Assembly (NCBI GenBank): GCA_035461305.1
Contig: DATHVN010000149.1
Location: 1-32,061 of the forward strand
Direction of reading: 5' to 3'
DNA: 32,061 nt
From: Euzebyales bacterium
GTDB taxonomy: Bacteria > Actinomycetota > Nitriliruptoria > Euzebyales > JAHELV01
Below, one piece after another: positions 25,253-32,061 of the stretch. A program made the position numbers and the translations under genes. Below the pieces are notes generated by a model. It saw only the letters and a list, made by a program, of their open reading frames with translations, was not told the origin of the DNA and did not search any database. Every line of letters begins with the position of its first letter. Within the stretch, counting starts at the first letter, position 1.

Positions 25253-28141
25253 ATGCACGACCGAGACATGGTTCAGGTCCGTGGGCTCGTGCAGGCCCTG
25301 CGTGCGATGGTGCGGGGTGAGGTGGACGCGTCGCGGCGGCGTCGCGCGGAGTACTCGACCGACGCGTCGAACTACCGCGTCGTGCCGCAGGTGGTGGTGT
25401 TCCCCCGCGACGTCGACGACGTGCTGGCGGTCGCCGAGGTCGCGCGGCGACACGGCGCGCCGCTGACGATGCGGGGCGGTGGCACGTCTATCGCGGGCAA
25501 CGCGGTCGGGCCGGGCATCGTAGTGGACACGTCCCGTCACCTGTACCGCGTGCTCGCGCTGGACCCGGATGCGCGGACCGCCCGGGTGCAACCCGGCGTG
25601 GTGTTGTCGGATCTGCAGGCGGCCGCGGCGCCGCACGGGCTGCGGTTCGGGCCCGACCCGTCGACGGGGTCGCGGGCGACGCTGGGCGGGATGATCGGGA
25701 ACGACTCGTGCGGCGCCCACACGCTGGCGTGGGGCCGCACCGCCGACAACGTGGTCGCGCTGGACGTCGTCGACGGCGCCGGCCGACGGTACGTCGCGGG
25801 CCGGGGGCTGGACACGGTCACGGGCCTGGCCGACCTTGTCGAGCAGCACCGTGGCGTGGTGCGCACCGAGCTCGGCCGGTTCTCGCGGCAGGTCTCCGGC
25901 TATGGGCTGCAGCACCTGCTCCCTGACCACGGCGCCGATCTCGCCAAGGCGCTGGTGGGCACGGAGGGCACCGTGGTCACGGTGCTGGAGGCAACGGTCC
26001 GCCTCGTCGCGCCGCCTGCGGCCCGGACTCTGATCGTACTGGGCTACGCCTCCATGGCCGAGGCCGCCGACGACGTACCCGCGTTGGTGTCGCACGACCC
26101 GTCGGCCGTCGAGGGGATCGACGCGCGGCTGGTCGACGTCGTCCGCGACCACCGGGGCGATGGAGCGGTGCCGGACCTGCCCGCCGGTGCGGGCTGGCTG
26201 CTGGTCGAGGTGGGCGGTGCGACCGTCGCCCAGGCGCGACACCGCGCCGAACGGCTCGCCGCACACGCGGCCACGTCGGCCTCGCGCCTGATCACGTCCG
26301 CCAGCGAGGCGGCGACGTTGTGGCGGATCCGTGCGGACGGCGCCGGGCTGGGAGGACGCACGCCGGCCGGCGCGCAGGCGTGGCCGGGCTGGGAAGACGC
26401 CGCGGTGCCGATCGACCGGTTGGGAGCGTACCTGCGGGCCTTCGACGAGCTGATGGCCTCCTACGGGCTCGACGGGCTCCCGTACGGTCACTTCGGCGAC
26501 GGCTGCATCCACGTGCGGATCGACTTCCCGCTCGACACGCCCGCCACCGTGGGCATGTTCCGGTCGTTCCTTCTCGACGCGGCGCAGCTGGTCGCCGCGC
26601 ACGGCGGATCGCTGTCGGGTGAGCATGGCGACGGCCGCGCCCGCGGCGAGCTGTTGCCGCTGCAGTACTCGCCCGCGGCGATCGACGCGTTCGCCGCGTT
26701 CAAGGGGCTGTTCGACCCCGACGACATCCTCAACCCGGGCGTGGTGGTCCGGCCGCGTCCGGTGACGTCGGACCTGCGCCGCCCCCGCGCGCTGCCGATC
26801 GCTGCCACAAACGGGTTCGCATTCGGCGACGACGGCGGCGATGTGACGGCGGCCGTGCACCGCTGCGTCGGTGTCGGCAAGTGCCGGGCGGACCTGAGCG
26901 GCGCAGGCGGGTTCATGTGCCCGTCGTACCTGGCGACACGGGACGAGCGGGAGTCGACCCGTGGACGGGCGCGGGTGTTGCAGGAGATGACCCGCGGCGA
27001 GTTGGTCACCGACGGCTGGCGCTCAGCGGAGGTGCACGAGGTGCTGGACCTGTGCCTGTCGTGCAGGGCGTGCGCCAGCGACTGCCCGGCCGGCGTCGAC
27101 ATGGCCACCTACAAGGCCGAGGTCCTGCACCGCACGTACCGGCGGCGGCTGCGACCCGCGAGCCACTACACGCTCGGCTGGCTGCCGCGGTGGACGCGCA
27201 TCGCCGAGCTGGCACCGCGGGTCGTCAACCGCATCCTGGCGATGGGGCCGGTCGCGCGGACCGTGCTGACCGCCGGCGGGATGGACCGCCGCCGCACCAT
27301 CCCCCCCTTCGCGACCCCACCGCTGCGCGACGACCTCATCGCGGACCGGCGCCGCGCGGCGGGTGTCGACGCGGGACCCTTGGGGTCGGTGGTGCTGTGG
27401 GTCGACTCGTTCACCCGCGCGTTCGCTCCCGACGTCGCCCGGTCCGCCGCCGCCGTCCTGGCCGACGCCGGCTACGACGTCGCCCTGCCCGGCGGGCGTG
27501 CCTGCTGCGGGTTGACGTGGATCTCGACCGGCCAGCTCGACGGCGCGCGCCGCCGACTGCGCCACCTTGCTGACGTCCTCGCGCCGCACGCCGCCGCCGG
27601 CACACCGATCGTTGGCCTCGAGCCGTCGTGCACCGCCGTGTTGCGGTCCGACCTGACCGAGCTGCTCCCCCACGACCCCCGCGCCGCCGCCGTCGCTGAC
27701 GCCGTCCACACCCTCGCCGAGCTGCTCACCGCCGAGCCGCCGGTCGGTCCCGCCGCCTGGGACCCGCCCGACCTGTCCGGCACGACCGTGATCGCGCAGC
27801 CCCACTGCCACCAGCACGCCGTCATGGGCTACCAGGCCGACCAGTCCCTGCTGGACCGCGCCGGCGCACGCGTCACCACGCTGGCCGGCTGCTGCGGGCT
27901 GGCCGGCAACTTCGGCATGGAGCAGGGCCACTACGACGTGTCGGTCGCCGTCGCCGAGACCGGGCTGTTGCCCGCGCTGCGCGCCGCCGACGCCGACACG
28001 GTGTTCGTGGCCGACGGCTTCTCCTGCCGCACCCAGGCCGCCGACCTCGCCGACGCCACGGGCATCCACCTCGCCGAGCTCCTTGCCGACAGTCGGCTGG
28101 CCACCACTGTCGGCGGCGCACCCACGCCGGGCCGGTCCTAG
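25253..28141 (+). CDS. FAD-binding and (Fe-S)-binding oxidoreductase, D-lactate/glycolate dehydrogenase type
   Basis: A 962-residue fusion of GlcD-like and GlcF-like parts that would oxidise a D-2-hydroxy acid and pass electrons to the respiratory chain. A FAD_binding_4 (PCMH) domain spans about 40-250 (MRGGGTSIAGNAVG pyrophosphate loop, GPDPSTGSRATLGGMIGNDSCG). An FAD-oxidase C domain spans about 255-500 (GHFGDGCIH, GEHGDGRARGE). Two [4Fe-4S] motifs follow: Cys538, Cys544 and Cys556 (CVGVGKC, MCPSYLATRDE), and Cys601, 604, 607 and 611. Two CCG domains close the protein (RACCGLTWIS, PHCHQHAV, GCCGLAGNFG). All expected ligands are visible. AGGAGGAGGT 9 bases before the ATG predicts strong translation. 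Substrate specificity (D-lactate versus another hydroxy acid) is not determinable. Confidence 0.93.
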   Translation: MHDRDMVQVRGLVQALRAMVRGEVDASRRRRAEYSTDASNYRVVPQVVVFPRDVDDVLAVAEVARRHGAPLTMRGGGTSIAGNAVGPGIVVDTSRHLYRVLALDPDARTARVQPGVVLSDLQAAAAPHGLRFGPDPSTGSRATLGGMIGNDSCGAHTLAWGRTADNVVALDVVDGAGRRYVAGRGLDTVTGLADLVEQHRGVVRTELGRFSRQVSGYGLQHLLPDHGADLAKALVGTEGTVVTVLEATVRLVAPPAARTLIVLGYASMAEAADDVPALVSHDPSAVEGIDARLVDVVRDHRGDGAVPDLPAGAGWLLVEVGGATVAQARHRAERLAAHAATSASRLITSASEAATLWRIRADGAGLGGRTPAGAQAWPGWEDAAVPIDRLGAYLRAFDELMASYGLDGLPYGHFGDGCIHVRIDFPLDTPATVGMFRSFLLDAAQLVAAHGGSLSGEHGDGRARGELLPLQYSPAAIDAFAAFKGLFDPDDILNPGVVVRPRPVTSDLRRPRALPIAATNGFAFGDDGGDVTAAVHRCVGVGKCRADLSGAGGFMCPSYLATRDERESTRGRARVLQEMTRGELVTDGWRSAEVHEVLDLCLSCRACASDCPAGVDMATYKAEVLHRTYRRRLRPASHYTLGWLPRWTRIAELAPRVVNRILAMGPVARTVLTAGGMDRRRTIPPFATPPLRDDLIADRRRAAGVDAGPLGSVVLWVDSFTRAFAPDVARSAAAVLADAGYDVALPGGRACCGLTWISTGQLDGARRRLRHLADVLAPHAAAGTPIVGLEPSCTAVLRSDLTELLPHDPRAAAVADAVHTLAELLTAEPPVGPAAWDPPDLSGTTVIAQPHCHQHAVMGYQADQSLLDRAGARVTTLAGCCGLAGNFGMEQGHYDVSVAVAETGLLPALRAADADTVFVADGFSCRTQAADLADATGIHLAELLADSRLATTVGGAPTPGRS

Positions 28142-28235
28142 CCGATCGACATCGGCCCGCCTGCAGTTCGGACTTCCGCGACAGACATCAGTGTGCCGTA
28201 GAGTCCTGCCGTCACAGCGATGCGGGAGGCGCACC

Positions 28236-29750
28236 ATGGTTGCTGTCCGTGCCAGATTCCCGCATGCAGTGCTCCTGCGTGCGGTCGTACTCGCCGTCCT
28301 CACCGGCCAGGGGAGCGCGATCGCGGCGCCGAGCGCTCCGGGGGGACCGCGCTACACCGCAGGCGTGCCGGGGGCCGGCGACGCCTACTTCCCGTACGCC
28401 GGCAACGGCGGATACGACGTCCGTCGCTACGACCTCGACCTGGACTACACGCCACCCTCCCCATCACCCGCGCCACTGACCGGCCACCTCGACGGCGTCG
28501 CCACCATCGACCTCGTCGCCACGCAGGACCTCGACCGGTTCAACCTCGACCTGCGGGGATTGGACGTCTCCTCCGTGACGGTCAACGGCAAACCCGCGGC
28601 CGAGGTCGCGCCGCCGGCGGAGGGCGAGGAGGTCGAGGGCGCGGCGTACTGGCAGGTCCAGGACGACGCCGCACGCGTGTGGGAACTCACGATCCAACCT
28701 CGCCCGAAGCTCAAGGCTGGCAGACGCGCGGAGGTCGTCATCGGCTACGGGGGCGAGACGACGCGTCCGCGCGACATCGAGGGCTTCCTATACGGCTGGG
28801 TGACGACGCGTGACGGCGCGATGGTCGTCGGTGAGCCCGAGGGGACCATGACCTGGTACCCGGTCAGCGACCACCCGACGGACAAGGCGACGTACACGTT
28901 CGAGATCACCGTGCCCGAAGGCAAGGCGGCCGTGGCCAACGGCCTGCCAGCCCGCGAGCCGATCACCGCGAACGGCCGGACCACGTGGTTCTGGGACGCG
29001 CCCGATCCGCACGTCAGCTACCTCACGACCGCGTCGGTCGGCGACTACGAGCTGCGCGCCTCCGAGACGGCCGATGGCCTGCCGGTCATCGACGCGATCG
29101 ACGACGGCCTGACCACCGCCCAACGCGCAACCACCGAGACGAGCCTCGCCCAGCAACCCGCGATGATCGAGTTCTTCGCATCGCAGTTCGGTGCCTACCC
29201 GTTCAACTCCTACGGCTCGATCGTCGACGACGACAGCGTCGGCTACGCGCTCGAGACCCAGACCCGTCCCGTCTACTCCCGCCAGGCGAGCGAGAGCACG
29301 GTCGCGCACGAGCTCGCACACCAGTGGTTCGGCAACACGGTCAGCCCGCAGCGCTGGCAGGACATCTGGCTCAACGAGGGCTGGGCGACCTACTGCTCGT
29401 GGCTGTGGGCCGAGCACGACGGGGGACCTACGGCGCAGAGCCAGTTCGAAGAGGTCATGGCCATCCCGGCGGATGACAGCTTCTGGGACGTCGCGATCGC
29501 CGATCCGGCCCCGACCGGGCTGTTCGTGGACCCGGTCTATGACCGTGGCGCGGCGACGCTGCACGCACTGCGGGTCAAGATCGGCTACGACGCGTTCTTC
29601 GCCGGCGCCAGGCTGTGGCTGGAGCGCTACGAGGACGGTGACGCCACGACCGAGGACTTCGAAGCGGTCTACGAAGAGGTGTCCGGGCTCGACCTGGCGG
29701 CCTTCTTCGATGTGTGGCTGCGCCAATCGGAGAAGCCGACGTCCGGGTAG
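28236..29750 (+). CDS. Secreted M1 family metallopeptidase (aminopeptidase)
   Basis: A 504-residue zinc aminopeptidase of the M1 family, shorter than PepN and typical of secreted actinobacterial members. A signal peptide runs to about residue 31 (LLRAVVLAVLTGQGSAIAAP). The N-terminal beta domain shows YDVRRYDLDLDYTP. The exopeptidase loop reads GYALETQTRP in place of the GAMEN seen in aminopeptidase N. The zinc site is HELAHQ with His358, Glu359, His362, and Glu381 in NEGWATY, at the required 18-residue spacing. The frame is open 51 codons upstream, but GGGAGG at 28224-28229 and the signal peptide fix the ATG at 28236. A TAGAGT about 35 bases upstream could be a -10 box; this is weak. Confidence 0.93.
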   Translation: MVAVRARFPHAVLLRAVVLAVLTGQGSAIAAPSAPGGPRYTAGVPGAGDAYFPYAGNGGYDVRRYDLDLDYTPPSPSPAPLTGHLDGVATIDLVATQDLDRFNLDLRGLDVSSVTVNGKPAAEVAPPAEGEEVEGAAYWQVQDDAARVWELTIQPRPKLKAGRRAEVVIGYGGETTRPRDIEGFLYGWVTTRDGAMVVGEPEGTMTWYPVSDHPTDKATYTFEITVPEGKAAVANGLPAREPITANGRTTWFWDAPDPHVSYLTTASVGDYELRASETADGLPVIDAIDDGLTTAQRATTETSLAQQPAMIEFFASQFGAYPFNSYGSIVDDDSVGYALETQTRPVYSRQASESTVAHELAHQWFGNTVSPQRWQDIWLNEGWATYCSWLWAEHDGGPTAQSQFEEVMAIPADDSFWDVAIADPAPTGLFVDPVYDRGAATLHALRVKIGYDAFFAGARLWLERYEDGDATTEDFEAVYEEVSGLDLAAFFDVWLRQSEKPTSG

Positions 29751-29924
29751 CACGACGTGCGCGTCGTTGGCGTCGTTGGCCTCGTCGCCTCCGGCCGACG
29801 TCACCCTGCGGGGCACCCCTGCGCTGAGACACCACGCCGGATGCTGGTGGGCGACGGCCGATGCGCACTATGGTGACGCTACATCATCTCGGCGTCCCGC
29901 GGGCCGGGACGAAAGGGATCAGAC

Positions 29925-30557
29925 GTGACTCAGACCCCGTCATCATCGCTCGACATCGGCGCGGCCTTCAGCGCCGGATGGCGCGGCTTCACCGCCAACA
30001 TCGGCCCACTGGTCATCGTCGCGCTCATCCTGTGGGTGGTGACGGGCGCGGTCAACTGGCTGTCCACCGACACGACCGGCGTGATCCGGTTCCTCGCCTC
30101 GGTCGTGTCGTTCTTCCTGGGTCAGCTGGTCGCCATCGTGTGGATCTCCCTGGCGCTGGCGATCATCGACGGCCGGCCGATCAGCGGTGAGTCCTTGCTG
30201 CCGGACGGTTCGACGTTGATCTCCTACATCATCGCCTCGCTGATCTTCTCGGTGATGTTCGGGATCGGCCTTCTGCTGCTGATCATCCCAGGGCTGATCG
30301 TCGCGGTGGTCTTCGGGCTGTACGGATGGGCCCTGGTCGACAAGGGTCTTGGCCCGATCGAGTCACTGCGCGAGAGCAGTCGCCTGACCGCCGGCCACCG
30401 CGGCCAGCTGTTCCTGTTCGTCCTCGCGGCGATCGGACTCAACATCCTCGGCCTGTTCGCGCTGATCATCGGTGTGCTGATCACGTCGGCGATCACGCTG
30501 ATCGCTGCGGGTCATGTCTACCGTCAGCTCGACGGGTCGCTGCAGCCCGCGGTCTGA
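29925..30557 (+). CDS. Multi-pass membrane protein of unknown function
   Basis: A 210-residue integral membrane protein with about five to six hydrophobic helices (IGPLVIVALILWVVTGAV, FLASVVSFFLGQLVAIVWIS, SVMFGIGLLLLIIPGLIVAV, LFLFVLAAIGLNILGLFALI and a last one). The loop VDKGLGPIESLRESSRLT after the third or fourth helix is typical of the DUF975/YciC-like glycerophosphoryl-diester-phosphodiesterase membrane-domain group (ALxESxxLxxG pattern). No catalytic residues are visible. GTG start with GAAAGGG about 8 bases before. A strong hairpin follows the gene, so it is probably monocistronic or the last gene of its unit. Confidence 0.85.
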   Translation: MTQTPSSSLDIGAAFSAGWRGFTANIGPLVIVALILWVVTGAVNWLSTDTTGVIRFLASVVSFFLGQLVAIVWISLALAIIDGRPISGESLLPDGSTLISYIIASLIFSVMFGIGLLLLIIPGLIVAVVFGLYGWALVDKGLGPIESLRESSRLTAGHRGQLFLFVLAAIGLNILGLFALIIGVLITSAITLIAAGHVYRQLDGSLQPAV

Positions 30558-30564
30558 CACGCGT

Positions 30565-30597
30565 CGGGGTGCGACGGTCGACGACCGCCGCACCCCG
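30565..30597 (+). terminator. Strong GC hairpin after the membrane-protein gene
   Basis: CGGGGTGCG (30565-30573) pairs perfectly with CGCACCCCG (30589-30597), and the inner CGGT/ACCG extend the stem after one mismatch around a short loop. It begins 7 bases after the stop codon. There is no T-run, as is common for terminators in high-GC actinobacteria. Confidence 0.65.
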
Positions 30598-30689
30598 TGG
30601 TGATCGACGCCATCCGTGACGGCTCGACGGCGCCACGCTGTCGAAGGCGCGGTCCGTGTCGCCACCGACCGGTCCGTGCCCGCCGACGT

Positions 30690-31252
30690 TGTGACCGAGG
30701 TCGTCCGACGACGGCAGGAACGAGGGCGGCGGGCTGTACACGAACGACACCCGCCCGTCAAGGCCACTGCGCTCCGCCAGGCTGCGCGCACGCTCGACCG
30801 ATAGCCGTCACCATCCACCCCGACGACGTGGCTGTGCGGATAGTGCTCAGCCAGGCGGAGCACGCCCGCACCGGCGCCACACGCGGTGTCGACGATCCGC
30901 CCGCCCGCCCGCGAGCCGCTCGGACAGCCCCGGCACCCGGTCCAGCCCACCGGGGACCAGCCGGGTGTAGAACGGCGTCCCCGTGCCCGCGACGTTTGCG
31001 ATCCATGCGTCGCTGGTGTCACTCCACCACATCCGCTCACCCGTGGGCAGCACCCGCTCGAACCGGTCGAACATCTCCGGCTGCTCCATCACCGTGAAGA
31101 CCCACCCACATACGCAGGCGACGTGGTGTCGCGCAACAACGTGGCCATGTGCGGCGCCAGCCGGTACCGCCCATCGTCGCTGCGCGTGCAGACCCCGGCG
31201 GCCAGCGCCGCGCGGCACCACACCGACGCATAGAACCCATCCACCTCAGGCC
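30690..31252 (-). pseudogene. Relic of a winged-helix/SAM-dependent methyltransferase
   Basis: Read leftward from 31252, three or four frames must be joined. First KWPEVDGFYASVWCRAALAAG and YRLAPHMATLLRDTTSPAYV (a winged-helix-like front). A shift at about 31090 leads to VFTVMEQPEMFDRFERVLPTG and TPFYTRLVPGGLDRVPGL. Another near 30900 leads to GGRIVDTACGAGAGVLRLAE, the SAM-binding motif I, with VVGVDGDGY. Another near 30808 leads to SVERARSLAERSGLDGRVSF. The rest of the methyltransferase domain is lost. The overall order resembles Rv2258c-like regulatory methyltransferases (family call from memory). Its N-terminus is missing, cut at the junction with the HxlR relic. Confidence 0.8.
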
Positions 31253-31807
31253 ACTTCACCGCGCTGCGACGCGGCGTGCCGCGCAAGTCGCCGTCGCTAC
31301 TGTCGCAGCGCCTGCGGACGCTGGTACGCGCCGGTGTGATCGAGCGGCGCGAGGACGGCAACCGCGTCACATATGAGCTGACCGCAGCCGGCGAGAAGCT
31401 GCGACCGGTGATCGAGGCGCTCGGCAGCTGGGGTATCCGGTGGATCGGCGAGCTCGGAGAAGAGGACCTCGATCCACACCTGCCGCAACCTCGACCTCGA
31501 CGCGATGCCCGACGGCCGGACCGTGCTGCACTTCGCGTTCACCGACGTCGATCCCCCTGGCGACCGGTGGTGGCTGGTGGTCACCGGTGACGAGGTCGAC
31601 GTCTGCGACGACGATCCCGGCCACCCTGTCCACGTGACGGTCGAGAGCGGACTGCGGACCCTGACCCGCGTGTGGCGCAGCGACATCGCGTGGACGGAAG
31701 CGGTACGGGCCGGCACGATCGACCTGGCCGGCACCACCCACATCCGCCGCATGGTCGGCGACTGGCTGCGGCTGTCGCCGTTCGCGGCGGTGCCCCGCCC
31801 GGCCTGA
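31253..31807 (+). pseudogene. Relic of an HxlR-family regulator with C-terminal SCP2-like domain
   Basis: The frame from 31255 encodes the HxlR winged helix from its middle: FTALRRGVPRKSPSLLSQRL, RAGVIERREDGNRVTYELT and EALGSWGIRWIGELGEEDLDP. At about 31480 the frame is lost and a few residues normally present in the linker (a Trp-containing LLWDLH-type stretch) are missing. The next frame continues NLDLDAMPDGRTVLHFAFTD, DRWWLVVTGDEVDVC and a C-terminal SCP2-like part to the stop at 31805-31807. The first 45 or so residues, including the start, DNA-binding helix 1 and the usual Cys, are absent. It abuts the methyltransferase relic head to head. Confidence 0.82.
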
Positions 31808-31926
31808 CCGCGATTCGCGTGTCCTCGTGCCGCGCTGCGCTCTCAGCGGACGCGTGTCGCAAGCGAACGTGTCGCCCAGAGCCCCGCGGCTGCAGACGTC
31901 GGGCGACGCCGTCGTGCGGATCCCTG

Positions 31927-32061
31927 CTACTTCGAGAGCTGGCCCCGGATCGCACCAGCAGGGAACACGTCGCTGTGGACGTTGACGTAGTAGCTCGTCG
32001 GGTCCTGCCGGATCGCTTTGATCAGTGCGCTGTCGACATCCTCCACGCAGTCACTGGCTGT
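31927..32061 (-). CDS. CHRD domain protein, C-terminus (partial, leaves window)
   Basis: The last 44 codons of a minus-strand gene enter from the right edge and stop at 31927-31929. They read VEDVDSALIKAIRQDP then SYYVNVHSDVFPAGAIRGQL and a short end. YYVNVHSxxFPAGAIRGQL is the diagnostic end of the CHRD domain, a beta-structured domain found in secreted or surface proteins (first named in chordin). The N-terminal part, presumably with a signal peptide, lies outside the window. Confidence 0.85.
   Translation of the reverse strand, partial: TASDCVEDVDSALIKAIRQDPTSYYVNVHSDVFPAGAIRGQLSK

Overview
This window comes from a high-GC Gram-positive bacterium, almost certainly an actinomycete in the broad sense. 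The reading frames have strong G/C third positions. Several genes start with GTG and carry purine-rich ribosome binding sites. The protein families are typical of Actinomycetota: a class F sortase next to a DUF4397 surface protein, a GerMN/AMIN-like/peptidoglycan-binding protein, an actinobacterial SNF2 helicase, and an HxlR regulator. I cannot fix the genus from sequence alone; a deep lineage such as Nitriliruptoria is a guess.

Layout. 1-120: a 36-bp tandem repeat at the left edge, perhaps the start of a low-complexity protein. 174-2448: a divergent pair, a secreted GerMN/peptidoglycan-binding protein (-) and surE (+). 2458-3290: a wreck of a cellulose-synthase-like PilZ protein. 3315-7960 (-): an EamA exporter, a small conserved-looking protein and a SNF2 helicase. 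8393-9921 (-): a lipoprotein class F sortase translationally coupled to a DUF4397 protein. 10164-10900: two antiparallel gene relics. 10922-14344: a histidine phosphatase, pirin, DUF72 and aldo/keto reductase. 14355-19066 (-): a tightly packed set of MFS transporter, second pirin, gamma-glutamyltransferase and amidinohydrolase. 19111-19216: two 63-bp dyad repeats. 19240-22180 (-): a decayed three-subunit molybdenum hydroxylase locus. 22250-22588: an unrecognised ORF with no start. 22748-23811 (+): azlCD. 23808-24635 (-): a polysaccharide deacetylase whose tail runs through a glyoxalase-family gene tail. 25253-30557 (+): a large FAD/Fe-S oxidoreductase, a secreted M1 aminopeptidase and a membrane protein with a strong 3' hairpin. 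30690-31807: a methyltransferase relic and an HxlR relic joined head to head. 31927-32061 (-): the C-terminus of a CHRD protein leaving the window.

How it works together. Most intact genes are small, independent housekeeping or accessory units. Three linked sets stand out: sortase with DUF4397 protein (cell-surface display), SNF2 helicase with a small downstream partner, and the MFS-pirin-GGT-amidinohydrolase run (possibly uptake or efflux and breakdown of a gamma-glutamyl or guanidino compound; inference only).

The most striking property of the window is gene decay. At least seven loci are recognisable only by stitching two or three frames together or by noticing lost ends, while the genes between them are intact over thousands of bases. 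That argues for real pseudogenes rather than uniform sequencing error, although read-level checking would settle it. I did not find a convincing new defence, biosynthetic or mobile system. I saw no tRNA, rRNA, CRISPR array, transposase or phage gene.
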